Part shown: in pieces, positions 1 to 7,427 of the stretch
Numbering within the stretch: the stretch's first letter is position 1
Layout of the letters: each line of letters opens with the position of its first letter
Assembly: GCA_045652245.1 (NCBI GenBank)
Contig: JAZRTY010000009.1
Span: forward strand, 1-25,756
DNA from: SIG622 sp045652245
GTDB taxonomy: Bacteria > Bacillota > Clostridia > Oscillospirales > CAG-382
Length of the DNA: 25,756 nt
Reading direction: 5' to 3'
Notes under the pieces: model-generated
Seen by the model: the letters and a program-made list of their open reading frames with translations, nothing else
Database searches by the model: none
What the model was told of the DNA's origin: nothing
Position numbers and translations under genes: made by a program

Positions 1-202
1 AAACTTTAACACTTTTACGCCGACCAATCGTGCTTCGCACAACAGGTCGGCGTGGTTTTGTTATTATGACTTTGGTATATTTTTATAAAAACACGCCGGA
101 TTGTTTCACGAAGTGGAATAATCCGGCGTAAATATTTAAAGTTTTTTGCCGAGCTTTTTTCAAAAAAGCTCGCAGGGGTGAAGGGGACGGAGTCCCTTGC
201 TA
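1..202. repeat. Intergenic hairpin-repeat region downstream of proS
   Basis: No gene is seen here. Two GC-rich hairpins are visible: arms 17-25/45-53 (ACGCCGACC and its complement) and arms 93-102/120-129 (ACGCCGGATT and its complement). A third hairpin has arms 150-160/162-172 (CGAGCTTTTTT). The segment CTTCGCACAACAGGTCGGCG (34-53) recurs at 24391-24410. The hairpin at 150-172, preceded by AAAGTTTTTTGC, resembles the one at the outer edge of the right inverted repeat near 25575-25604. This is therefore a dispersed repeat family in this genome. It may also end proS transcription, but no clean T-tract follows the hairpins on the minus strand. Confidence 0.7.
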
Positions 203-1651
203 TTAATAAGCTTTGCCCCAGAGGATTGTTTGCTCTGCTTTTTTGCCGCAGCAAACGCAGGTATCCGAGTGTAGCTCATCGCCGATTTCATCCACATCAA
301 ACGGCATACATCTTGAGGTGACATCTGCCTTTTCCTTAAGAGCAAGCTCGCATTCGAGGCTGCCACACCACTTTGTTTTAATAAAGCCGGGCTTTTCGGC
401 AGCAATTGCACAAAGCTCATCAAGCCTTTCTGCTGTATATGTCATTTCGTTTCTTCTGTTCTTTGCCGTTTTGAGCATATTGCCTGTAATGTCGGAAAGA
501 AGCTGTGTAAGTGTATTCTTGAGTTCTGGAAGCGCTACTGTTATCTTTTCGCCGGTATCACGTCTTGCAACCACGCATACGCCTGCCTCAATATCTCTCG
601 GGCCAAGCTCTACTCTTACCGGCACACCACGCATTTCGTGTTCCGAGAACTTCCATCCGGGACTCTGGTCTCTGTCATCTATTTCAACTCTGAAATCGTT
701 TTTGAGGGTATCAAATAATTCCTGAGCCTTTTCAAGAACACCCTCCTTGTGCTGCTGTACGGGGATTACAACTACCTGCGTTGGTGCAATCGCAGGCGGC
801 AGAACAAGTCCGTTATCATCGCCGTGTGTCATAATGATACCACCGATAATTCTTGTGGACATACCCCAGGAGGTCTGATGACAGTATTTAAGTGTATTAT
901 CCTTGTCAAGATACTGAATATCAAATGCCTTTGCAAAGCCGTCACCGAAGTAGTGAGAGGTACCTGACTGAAGCGCACGTCCATCGTGCATGAGTGCTTC
1001 GATTGTATATGTAGCTTCGGCACCTGCAAATTTTTCCTTATCAGTCTTCTTGCCCTTAATAACAGGAATTGCAAGGTAGTTTTCGCAGAAATCTGCGTAA
1101 ACATTCAGCATACGCAATGTTTCGTCTATTGCATCCTGTGCTGTTGCGTGCATTGTGTGTCCTTCCTGCCAATGGAATTCACGGCTGCGAAGGAAAGGTC
1201 TTGTTGTCTTTTCCCAGCGAACAACCGAGCACCACTGATTGTAGAGCTTCGGAAGGTCTCTGTAGGATTTTATTATCTGCGCATAATGCTCACAGAAAAG
1301 TGTTTCGGAGGTAGGTCTTACACACAGTCTTTCGGTAAGCTTTTCGCTTCCTCCGTGAGTTACCCACGCAACCTCGGGAGCAAAGCCCTCTACATGGTCT
1401 TTTTCTCTCTGGAGCAGGCTTTCGGGAATGAACATAGGCATTGAAATATTGCAATGCCCTGTTTCCTTGAACATTTTATTCAGAATTGCCTGAATGTTCT
1501 CCCAGATTGCCCAGCCGTAAGGACGGATAATCATACAGCCCTTAACGCCTGAATAGTCAACCAGGTCTGCATTCTTAACGATGTCTGTGTACCATTGCGC
1601 AAAGTCAACGTCTCTTGAGGTGATTTTTTCTACTTGTTTCTTGTCTGCCAT
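203..1651 (-). CDS. proS: Prolyl-tRNA synthetase (short, archaeal/eukaryote-like type)
   Basis: The 482-residue protein charges tRNA-Pro with proline in the cytosol. The class II synthetase core is plain: motif 2 reads VVRWEKTTRPFLRSREFHWQ, followed by EGHTMHAT. The typical QTSWGMSTRIIGGIIMTHGD stretch supplies motif 3. An anticodon-binding domain follows (APTQVVVIPVQ, then VRVELGPRDIE). The C-terminal extension carries the cysteine cluster (WCGSLEC, then DTCVCCGKK) that in this subgroup binds zinc. The length fits the roughly 480-residue short ProRS class and not the 570-residue bacterial class with an editing insertion. The ATG is preceded by AAAGGA. It lies 32 nt downstream of the phospho-sugar mutase, probably in one operon. 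Confidence 0.96.
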   Translation of the reverse strand: MADKKQVEKITSRDVDFAQWYTDIVKNADLVDYSGVKGCMIIRPYGWAIWENIQAILNKMFKETGHCNISMPMFIPESLLQREKDHVEGFAPEVAWVTHGGSEKLTERLCVRPTSETLFCEHYAQIIKSYRDLPKLYNQWCSVVRWEKTTRPFLRSREFHWQEGHTMHATAQDAIDETLRMLNVYADFCENYLAIPVIKGKKTDKEKFAGAEATYTIEALMHDGRALQSGTSHYFGDGFAKAFDIQYLDKDNTLKYCHQTSWGMSTRIIGGIIMTHGDDNGLVLPPAIAPTQVVVIPVQQHKEGVLEKAQELFDTLKNDFRVEIDDRDQSPGWKFSEHEMRGVPVRVELGPRDIEAGVCVVARRDTGEKITVALPELKNTLTQLLSDITGNMLKTAKNRRNEMTYTAERLDELCAIAAEKPGFIKTKWCGSLECELALKEKADVTSRCMPFDVDEIGDELHSDTCVCCGKKAEQTILWGKAY

Positions 1652-1683
1652 TTTTCTTTTTCCTTTCGGATTTCTTATTGAAT

Positions 1684-3399
1684 TTATATTCCGAGAACCT
1701 TTACGAAGGCATCTCTTATTTGTGAAAGCTTACTGTTTGCCGAGGCTTCGTCATCGCCATTTACAAGGTAGTATACCTTGACCTTGGGCTCTGTTCCCGA
1801 CGGTCTTACAATAACCGACGAGCCGTCAACAAGACGATAGTACAGTACATCGGATTTTGGAAGTTTCGTGCTTGTACTTTTATTTTTATATACTTTTTTG
1901 TCAAATAGATAGTCTGCAAAAAATTCGACCTCTATTCCACCGATTTGCGAAATTTCAGCTTCCCGAAGGTCGCTCATCAGCTTCTTGGTCTTTTCGATAC
2001 CGTCAAGTCCGGTCATTGCGATATTGTCAACACTTTCAAGGTATGTTCCGTACTCTGAATAGATATCACAAAGCACATCGTAAAGATTTTTGCCGACCTT
2101 TGAGTAAACTGCCGCCATTTCTGTTATCAGAACGGTAGCAACTACTGCGTCCTTGTCCCGGGCATATGTTCCTGCAAGATAGCCGTAGCTTTCTTCAAAG
2201 CCGAGAATGAAGGTATGCTCACCTGTTTTCTCATATTCCTTGATTTTCTCGCCGATAAACTTAAAGCCTGTCAGGACATCTATGAGTGCTACACCGTTTT
2301 TTTCACAAATTTTTCGTGCAAGCTCACTTGACACAATCGACTTTATAACACAGGCGTTTTCCGGAAGTGTACCGGCAGCTTTTCTGTGTTTTATAATATA
2401 GTCGCAAAGAAGTATACCAATCTGATTTCCGTTGAAGGAGTAATACTCGCCGGTATCACGTCTTGCAAGAACTCCAACTCTGTCTGCATCCGGGTCTGTG
2501 CCGATTATAAGGTCACAGCCATTTTCCCGTGCAAGAGCAATTGCCAAATCAAAGCAGCTCTTTTCCTCGGGATTCGGCACCTTTACTGTCGGGAAATTGC
2601 CATCGTGCGACATTTGCCCGGGAACTGTAATTATGTGCTTTATCCCTGCTCTTCTGAGCGCTTCCGGCACAAGAATTGCACCTGTTCCGTGGATTGGTGT
2701 ATATACTATTTTAAAGTTATCTGCAACTTCGCAAACTGCATCCGGGCAAATTCTCTGCTCAAGAACTCTGTCAAGATATTTGTCATCAATTTCCTTGCCG
2801 ACGACAATAATTCTGCCGTCTGCGACAGCTGTATCGAAATCACACATCTTTACAGAAAAGATATCGATTTTTGCTATTTCCTGAGAAACAACATGTGCGT
2901 GGTCGGGTGGTAATTGCGCTCCGTCCTCCCAATATACCTTATAGCCGTTATATTCTTTTGGGTTGTGTGAGGCAGTAATATTTATACCTGCTATAGCACC
3001 CAGACTGCGAATAGCAAAGGAAAGCTCGGGGGTAGGTCGGGGGGAATCGAAAATATACACCTTGATGTTACAGCATGCTAAAACTCTTGCACATATTTCC
3101 GAGAAAAATACAGAGTTGTTTCTCGTGTCACAGGCAATTACGACGCCTCTGTTTTCGCCACCGTTTTTTAAAATAAGCTTTGCAAGCCCAAATGTCGCCT
3201 GTGCTACGGTATAAAGATTCATACCATTTATCCCTGCACGCATAATACCACGAAGGCCTGCTGTTCCGAAGGATAAGGAATTTGAAAATCTTGCTTTTAT
3301 TTCATCGTCATTGTCTTTTATTTCAAGAAGCTCTGCTTTGAGCTCCCGACACAGCTCTTTGTTTTTTAACCATTTTTCAAATTCAGCTCTGTGTGACAT
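1684..3399 (-). CDS. pgcA: Phospho-sugar mutase (alpha-phosphoglucomutase/phosphomannomutase family)
   Basis: This 571-residue cytosolic enzyme interconverts hexose 1- and 6-phosphates, probably glucose-1-P and glucose-6-P. The alpha-D-phosphohexomutase signatures are present in order. SFGTAGLRG lies near residues 43-51, and the catalytic phosphoserine loop TASHNPKEYNGYK has Ser at about 144. The metal-binding loop is GTDPDADRVG, the sugar-binding loop is GFEESYGY, and the C-terminal phosphate-binding loop is VRPSGTEPKVKVY. Length and layout match the PgcA-type enzymes of Firmicutes, so the symbol is by family resemblance; preference for glucose over mannose cannot be read from sequence. It lies between the TSCPD gene (22-nt gap) and proS (32-nt gap) on the same strand. 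Confidence 0.9.
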   Translation of the reverse strand: MSHRAEFEKWLKNKELCRELKAELLEIKDNDDEIKARFSNSLSFGTAGLRGIMRAGINGMNLYTVAQATFGLAKLILKNGGENRGVVIACDTRNNSVFFSEICARVLACCNIKVYIFDSPRPTPELSFAIRSLGAIAGINITASHNPKEYNGYKVYWEDGAQLPPDHAHVVSQEIAKIDIFSVKMCDFDTAVADGRIIVVGKEIDDKYLDRVLEQRICPDAVCEVADNFKIVYTPIHGTGAILVPEALRRAGIKHIITVPGQMSHDGNFPTVKVPNPEEKSCFDLAIALARENGCDLIIGTDPDADRVGVLARRDTGEYYSFNGNQIGILLCDYIIKHRKAAGTLPENACVIKSIVSSELARKICEKNGVALIDVLTGFKFIGEKIKEYEKTGEHTFILGFEESYGYLAGTYARDKDAVVATVLITEMAAVYSKVGKNLYDVLCDIYSEYGTYLESVDNIAMTGLDGIEKTKKLMSDLREAEISQIGGIEVEFFADYLFDKKVYKNKSTSTKLPKSDVLYYRLVDGSSVIVRPSGTEPKVKVYYLVNGDDEASANSKLSQIRDAFVKVLGI

Positions 3400-3421
3400 A
3401 TATAGCCTTTCATAAAATCAA

Positions 3422-3676
3422 TCAATTCTCAAGACATTCGGCAATTGCCTTTGAAAGCTCATTAGGGCAGGAGGAGGCTTTAAAGCCACACCTGATACCC
3501 TTGATTTTTTCGATAGCTTCTCTTGCGTCCATTCCTTCGACAAGCCTTGCTATCCCCTGGGTATTTCCGGCACAGCCGCCAATTATTTTAACCTTTTCTA
3601 TTTTTCCGCTGTTGCCTATTTCGACTTCCATTTGCTTTGAACAAACACCCCGTGGGCTGTATATTATTTTTTTCAT
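3422..3676 (-). CDS. TIGR03905-type TSCPD domain protein
   Basis: This 84-residue protein matches the small stand-alone TSCPD family found in Clostridia. It has a beta-rich N-terminus, a conserved GGCAGNTQGI turn (residues 33-42) and a C-terminal SSCPNEL (68-74) that is the family's namesake motif. The three conserved cysteines (Cys35, Cys63, Cys70) could bind a metal or nucleic acid. The same domain is found at the C-terminus of vitamin B12-dependent ribonucleotide reductases, but the role of the free-standing form is unknown. The ATG at 3676 has a good AGAGGAGA site. It is the first gene of the minus-strand run leading to the mutase and proS. Confidence 0.85.
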   Translation of the reverse strand: MKKIIYSPRGVCSKQMEVEIGNSGKIEKVKIIGGCAGNTQGIARLVEGMDAREAIEKIKGIRCGFKASSCPNELSKAIAECLEN

Positions 3677-3713
3677 TGGTCTCCTCTTGTAATTTTATTC
3701 TTACACAAGCTTA

Positions 3714-3722
3714 ATTATATCA
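3714..3722 (-). promoter_or_regulatory. Extended -10 promoter for the TSCPD-mutase-proS run
   Basis: Read on the minus strand the sequence is TGATATAAT, a consensus -10 with the TG extension. There is no good -35 at 17 nt. It sits about 40 nt before the TSCPD start codon. This is a sequence-motif call only. Confidence 0.5.
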
Positions 3723-3797
3723 CAGAATGGGTGAAAATAAAACAGATATAATAAAAATTAACAAATAAATCAAAATTTATAGGAATAATAAAGGATT

Positions 3798-4739
3798 TCA
3801 AATATTTACCGTATGCATATACTCTCTGGGGGAAAGTCCGGTTACCTTTTTAAACACCTTTGAGAAGTAATGGGGATTATTGAAGCAGAGCATATTTGAA
3901 ATTTGCATAAAATTGTAATTCTTCTCACGGATAAGCTTTTTTGCCTCGGCAATTTTTAAAATATTCGAATACTCCATAATGCTGCAGCCGGTAACTTTTT
4001 TGAAATGGGTACACAAATAGGTTTTTCCGTAATTCATCTCGGTACAGAGCGCTGTAAGCTTTACCTTTCCGTATATTCCGTCACGCTTGAGTATTTCGAT
4101 AACCCGTGCCGAAATATTTTCATCCTCCTCGTCAGGCAGCACGGCACCCGCTTTTGCAACAGTGTTGCCGAACTTTCCTCTTAATGCAAGTATTTCCCTT
4201 TCTGCACTTCCACGCAGCTCGTTCTCGCGATAAAGGCGTATGAGCAGCTCCTCAAGACGCATTTTGATAATTTGTGTTCCTCCGAATATCGGCTTTTTGG
4301 AAAGTCGTAGCTCCTTCATATTCCTGTCAAATACTGTCAGGGCATAGGTGTTCTGGCTTTCGGCGATTATGTCGGTTATAAGGCTTCTGAGCTTATGAGG
4401 AATTTTTATATGCTTCTTTTCAAAGTATTTCATAGGAGCATCATCACACACAAAGCTTATGACAAACACGTTGGGGGCCGAGACCCCGTTTGAACGGAGC
4501 TTGTGAAATTCAAGTGGCATATGGAAGAGAGCCTCACCCTGACACAGAGTAAGTTCGTGCGTGTCTGCTGTGGCGATAATCTCGCCCTTGTCGACATACA
4601 CCATTTCCCAGAAATCGTGACTTTCTCCGTCGTAGATGTAGTCCTTTGTAAACTCAAAATAGTGTATTGTTACTATCGATTTGAGGGTTATATAGCTGTT
4701 TATTCTGTGCTTTTTGTATACCTTTGGCTCGTTTTGCAT
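3798..4739 (-). CDS. AraC-family transcriptional regulator
   Basis: This 313-residue protein has the classic AraC layout. An N-terminal cupin-like ligand-binding half (about residues 15-150; GEIIATADTHELTLCQGEA looks like the beta-barrel) is followed by a C-terminal double helix-turn-helix (about 215-310). The second HTH is diagnostic: NFMQISNMLCFNNPHYFSKV followed by FKKVTGLSPREYMH. Such proteins usually activate sugar or stress genes on binding a small ligand. The ATG at 4739 has AAAGGAGA about 10 nt upstream. It is divergent from glyA across 215 nt. A glyA target is not implied by family knowledge, and the ligand is unknown. Confidence 0.93.
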   Translation of the reverse strand: MQNEPKVYKKHRINSYITLKSIVTIHYFEFTKDYIYDGESHDFWEMVYVDKGEIIATADTHELTLCQGEALFHMPLEFHKLRSNGVSAPNVFVISFVCDDAPMKYFEKKHIKIPHKLRSLITDIIAESQNTYALTVFDRNMKELRLSKKPIFGGTQIIKMRLEELLIRLYRENELRGSAEREILALRGKFGNTVAKAGAVLPDEEDENISARVIEILKRDGIYGKVKLTALCTEMNYGKTYLCTHFKKVTGCSIMEYSNILKIAEAKKLIREKNYNFMQISNMLCFNNPHYFSKVFKKVTGLSPREYMHTVNI

Positions 4740-4771
4740 ACCGACGTCTCCTTTCGCTGTTTTATAAGTCG

Positions 4772-4780
4772 ATTATACCA
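4772..4780 (-). promoter_or_regulatory. Extended -10 promoter for the AraC-type regulator
   Basis: On the minus strand this reads TGGTATAAT, a perfect -10 hexamer with TG extension and no convincing -35. It lies about 33 nt upstream of the regulator's ATG. Confidence 0.5.
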
Positions 4781-4878
4781 CAAGGTGTATTTTATTTCAC
4801 GAACAAATATAACAAAACTTGTAAAAAATTTCACAAGGACTGTATCAAAATGCACGGGATATATTATACTTTATGTGC

Positions 4879-4907
4879 TTGACAAACAATACGTTTTCTG
4901 CTACAAT
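4879..4907 (+). promoter_or_regulatory. Sigma-A promoter of glyA
   Basis: TTGACA (4879-4884) and TACAAT (4902-4907) are separated by exactly 17 nt. The predicted start is near 4914, giving a leader of about 40 nt ending in AAAGGAGA before the glyA ATG. Confidence 0.8.
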
Positions 4908-4954
4908 ATATTTGTTATATAATTAAGTAATTACAGATAAAAGGAGAGTAGACA

Positions 4955-6196
4955 ATGAAAGATTTTGAAAAAATGACAATTGAAGAAATAATCCAGGAAA
5001 GACTAAAGGACGCAGACCCTGAAATTGCGGCGCTTATCCATAAAGAGGACGAAAGGGAAGCAGGCGTTGTAGAGCTTATCGCTTCGGAAAATTTCCCGAG
5101 TGAAGCTGTAAAATTTGCAGCTGCAAGCTCTTTTGTGGCAAAATATTCCGAAGGTTACCCTGCACTTGACCGTGCGACAGGTAACAAGGGCAGATACTAT
5201 GGTGGATGCTTTGTTGTTGACGAAATGGAGGAGCTTTGCTGTAACAGATGGAGACAGGCGTTCAAGACCGACTATCATGTAAATGTTCAGCCTCACAGCG
5301 GTTCTTCTGCAAACCTTGCAGCATATATGAGTGTACTCAAGCCCGGTGACACAATCCTTGCCATGGACTTAAACAACGGTGGACACTTAACTCACGGCTC
5401 TGCTGCTAACTTCTCGGGTAAGCTCTTTAATATGGCTTTCTACAATGTTGATGACAAGGGCTTTATTGATTATGACGACGTAGAAAAGAAAGCAAAGGAA
5501 CTCAAGCCTGCTCTTATTTTAGCCGGTGCAAGTGCATATTCAAGAATAATTGATTTTGAAAGATTCTCAGAAATTGCAAAGAGTGTCGGTGCATACTTTA
5601 TGGTTGATATGGCACATATTGCAGGACTTGTTGCAGGTGGTGTACATCCGACACCTTTCGGATATGCAGATATTATCACAACTACAACTCACAAGACACT
5701 TCGTGGTACCCGTGGTGGACTTATTTTCTGCAAGCCTGAGCTTGCAAAGAAGGTTGACAGTGCAGTATTCCCCTGCACACAGGGTGGACCTCTTCAGCAT
5801 ATTATTGCTGCAAAAGCAGTTGCTGCTGCAGAAGCCTGTAGACCTGAATTTGCACTTTACGCAAAGGCTGTTGTTGAAAACACAAAGGCTATGTGTGATG
5901 AATTTATAAGACTCGGCTATGAAATTGTAACAGGTGGTACTGACAATCATCTTTTCCTTGTTGACCTTTCAAATACACATCCTCACCTTACAGGTAAGCT
6001 TGTTCAGGATACTCTTGATGCAAACGGAATTACACTTAACAAAAACTGCGTTCCGAATGAAAAGAGAAAGCCTATGGAAGCAAGTGGTGTTCGTATCGGA
6101 TGCGCTGCTATGACAACAAAGGGTTATACGGCTGAAGATTTTGTCAGAGTTGCCAGAAGAATAGACGAGATAATCAAATCCATTGTAGTAGAATAA
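4955..6196 (+). CDS. glyA: Serine hydroxymethyltransferase
   Basis: This 413-residue PLP enzyme converts serine plus tetrahydrofolate to glycine plus 5,10-methylene-THF, the main one-carbon entry for thymidylate and purine synthesis. Diagnostic stretches include ELIASENFPSEAV near the N-terminus, NVQPHSGSSANLAAYM, and the PLP-lysine motif TTTTHKTLRGTRGG with Lys at residue 247. The C-terminal SGVRIGCAAMTTKGY region is also present. Full length for the family. AAAGGAGA lies before the ATG. It has its own consensus promoter and is followed by a 12-bp hairpin and the NrdG-like gene. Confidence 0.98.
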   Translation: MKDFEKMTIEEIIQERLKDADPEIAALIHKEDEREAGVVELIASENFPSEAVKFAAASSFVAKYSEGYPALDRATGNKGRYYGGCFVVDEMEELCCNRWRQAFKTDYHVNVQPHSGSSANLAAYMSVLKPGDTILAMDLNNGGHLTHGSAANFSGKLFNMAFYNVDDKGFIDYDDVEKKAKELKPALILAGASAYSRIIDFERFSEIAKSVGAYFMVDMAHIAGLVAGGVHPTPFGYADIITTTTHKTLRGTRGGLIFCKPELAKKVDSAVFPCTQGGPLQHIIAAKAVAAAEACRPEFALYAKAVVENTKAMCDEFIRLGYEIVTGGTDNHLFLVDLSNTHPHLTGKLVQDTLDANGITLNKNCVPNEKRKPMEASGVRIGCAAMTTKGYTAEDFVRVARRIDEIIKSIVVE

Positions 6197-6208
6197 GGAA
6201 ATATTAAA

Positions 6209-6235
6209 TTTGAGTCGGCAAAGTGCCGGCTCAAA
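6209..6235 (+). other. Hairpin between glyA and the NrdG-like gene
   Basis: The arms 6209-6220 and 6224-6235 pair over 12 bp with one G-T wobble and a 3-nt loop. No T-tract follows on the plus strand, so it is more likely a partial terminator or an mRNA-stabilising stem than a full terminator. Confidence 0.5.
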
Positions 6236-6269
6236 ATGCCATTTATGAAAAAAGAGAGGGGGAAGTCTT

Positions 6270-6809
6270 TTGAAGTGGGCTGAAATTAAGAAAAATGATA
6301 TAGCAAACGGTCCCGGGGTGCGTGTTTCGGTTTTTGTATCGGGCTGCCGTCACAGATGTGAGGATTGCTTTAACGAAATTGCATGGGATTTCGATTACGG
6401 AAATGAATTTGACGAAAAAGTGATTTCCGATATTCTTGAATATGCGTCACCCTCATATATAAAGGGGCTTTCCTTCCTCGGTGGTGAGCCTTTTGAAAAG
6501 GAAAATCAGGCAGGACTGACAGCTCTTGCAAAGGCGTTCAAGGAAAAATACCCCGAAAAGGATATATGGTGCTATTCCGGCTTTACATATGAGGAGCTGA
6601 CAGGACAGAAGAATTCAAGAGCCTCGGGGGATGCAGCAACAGAGCTGCTTTCTTATATCGACGTGCTTGTTGACGGAAGGTATGACAAAACCAAACGCAA
6701 TATAATGCTTCGCTTCAGAGGAAGTGAAAATCAGAGGCTTATAGACCTGAAGGAAACCCGAAAGACCGGCGTTGTAACTCTGTGGGAGTATAATGAGCCG
6801 AGTTTTTAA
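6270..6809 (+). CDS. nrdG: Anaerobic ribonucleotide reductase activating protein (radical SAM, NrdG-like)
   Basis: This 179-residue protein has the short NrdG layout. The iron-sulfur cysteines Cys26-x3-Cys30-x2-Cys33 (VSGCRHRCEDC) bind the 4Fe-4S cluster, and LGGEP at 70-74 is the radical-SAM GGE motif. IKKNDIANGPGVRVSVF is the typical NrdG N-terminus. It would install the glycyl radical on class III reductase NrdD for anaerobic dNTP synthesis. NrdD is not in the window, so the partner is encoded elsewhere. The start is TTG (6270), chosen because GAGAGGGGGAA lies just upstream and the family N-terminus begins there. It follows glyA by 73 nt. Confidence 0.9.
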   Translation: MKWAEIKKNDIANGPGVRVSVFVSGCRHRCEDCFNEIAWDFDYGNEFDEKVISDILEYASPSYIKGLSFLGGEPFEKENQAGLTALAKAFKEKYPEKDIWCYSGFTYEELTGQKNSRASGDAATELLSYIDVLVDGRYDKTKRNIMLRFRGSENQRLIDLKETRKTGVVTLWEYNEPSF

Positions 6810-6838
6810 TTGTTTGTAGAAAACTTAATATTCAAAAG

Positions 6839-6871
6839 CCGAGGGGGCGGACATCGACCTCTCGGTTTTTT
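6839..6871 (+). terminator. Intrinsic terminator after the NrdG-like gene
   Basis: CCGAGGGG (6839-6846) pairs with CCTCTCGG (6858-6865) over 8 bp with one G-U wobble, followed by six T residues (6866-6871). It separates host transcription from the SOS promoter downstream. Confidence 0.85.
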
Positions 6872-6978
6872 ATTTGTCGAAAAAACACTATTTTTGTCGC
6901 TTCCAAAATGTCAATTCGCATTTTGTACGAACTTTCACCCTTTGTTTACCCCGTATCTTTGTTTTGTTTTTACAAAAA

Positions 6979-6990
6979 GAACAACTGTTC
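6979..6990. promoter_or_regulatory. LexA (SOS) box 1
   Basis: GAACAACTGTTC is a perfect GAAC-N4-GTTC, the Gram-positive LexA operator core (B. subtilis form CGAACRNRYGTTYC). It ends 11 nt upstream of the -35 element of the head-operon promoter. Confidence 0.85.
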
Positions 6991-7001
6991 GAAAATTGTC
7001 C

Positions 7002-7030
7002 TTGACTTTTCACCCTTTTTATGGTATAAT
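7002..7030 (+). promoter_or_regulatory. Sigma-A promoter of the phage-head operon
   Basis: TTGACT (7002-7007) and TATAAT (7025-7030) are 17 nt apart, one base off the full consensus. Transcription should start near 7037, leaving a leader of about 125 nt before the first gene. LexA boxes lie on both sides of the core promoter and a third lies in the leader, so this is most simply read as a LexA-repressed, DNA-damage-induced promoter. Confidence 0.88.
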
Positions 7031-7044
7031 TACGTCAGAAAACA

Positions 7045-7056
7045 GAACGAATGTTC
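7045..7056. promoter_or_regulatory. LexA (SOS) box 2
   Basis: GAACGAATGTTC matches the Gram-positive LexA consensus including the RNRY centre (GAAT) and the following C. It covers roughly +9 to +20 relative to the predicted start, where bound repressor would block initiation or promoter escape. Confidence 0.88.
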
Positions 7057-7083
7057 CAAAATGTGTTGAATTTGCTCCTGTTT

Positions 7084-7110
7084 ACAACCCACCTGCTTTG
7101 GGTTGTTTTT
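7084..7110 (+). terminator. Leader attenuator-like hairpin
   Basis: ACAACCC (7084-7090) pairs perfectly with GGGTTGT (7100-7106) across a 9-nt loop and runs into TTTT (7107-7110). It lies inside the untranslated leader, after the promoter and before the first gene, so it could end some transcripts early. The stem is short, so the strength is uncertain. Confidence 0.55.
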
Positions 7111-7123
7111 AATACGCAACAAA

Positions 7124-7135
7124 GAACAGATGTTC
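7124..7135. promoter_or_regulatory. LexA (SOS) box 3
   Basis: GAACAGATGTTC is a third perfect GAAC-N4-GTTC with RNRY centre (AGAT). It lies in the leader between the hairpin and the first ribosome-binding site, about 90 nt after the predicted start, where a bound repressor could act as a roadblock. Confidence 0.82.
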
Positions 7136-7160
7136 TAATATTTAATAAGGAGGACTGACA

Positions 7161-7409
7161 ATGGCAAAAAAATACGAGGAACAAGAGGAGGAATTCCTCT
7201 CGGAAGATGGAATATTTTTCAAAAAAGGACGTGAACACTTTGACAACGCAGAAAAGTGCTGTCATTGCGGTTTTGAGCTGCTGCCCGGAGAGGAGGCAAT
7301 AGTGCTTTTTAGCACAGGTGACGTGCTTCATAAAAATTGCTGGAACGAGTATGCTGACGAAAACACCTCCTTTTTCGGAAAAAGCTTTGTTTATTCCGAA
7401 ATGGAATAA
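7161..7409 (+). CDS. Small putative zinc-binding protein, first gene of the SOS head operon
   Basis: I do not recognise a named family. The 82-residue protein has an acidic N-terminus (KKYEEQEEEF) and a compact cysteine/histidine centre. Cys33-x2-Cys36 and His57-x2-Cys60 are spaced by 20 residues, a pattern that fits one four-ligand zinc knuckle of treble-clef or half-LIM style. The start has AAGGAGG 5-11 nt upstream. It heads the LexA-controlled operon and lies 18 nt before the small terminase. It could be a regulator, a packaging cofactor or a nuclease helper; position is the only clue. No HNH nuclease motif is seen. Confidence 0.75.
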   Translation: MAKKYEEQEEEFLSEDGIFFKKGREHFDNAEKCCHCGFELLPGEEAIVLFSTGDVLHKNCWNEYADENTSFFGKSFVYSEME

Positions 7410-7427
7410 AAGGAGGGAGGTGATAGA

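Noticed and set aside
213..725. Long open frames on the opposite strand of proS, pgcA and other genes
   Set aside because: They are codon-bias shadows of the real genes with no family-like sequence or ribosome sites.
6810..7112. An open frame of about 100 codons between the NrdG-like gene and the SOS operon
   Set aside because: It runs across the terminator hairpin, the promoter and two LexA boxes, has no ribosome site and no family-like sequence.
7051..7158. A 35-codon frame starting at ATG 7051 in the head-operon leader
   Set aside because: No Shine-Dalgarno sequence precedes it and the ATG lies inside LexA box 2; a leader peptide is possible but not supported.
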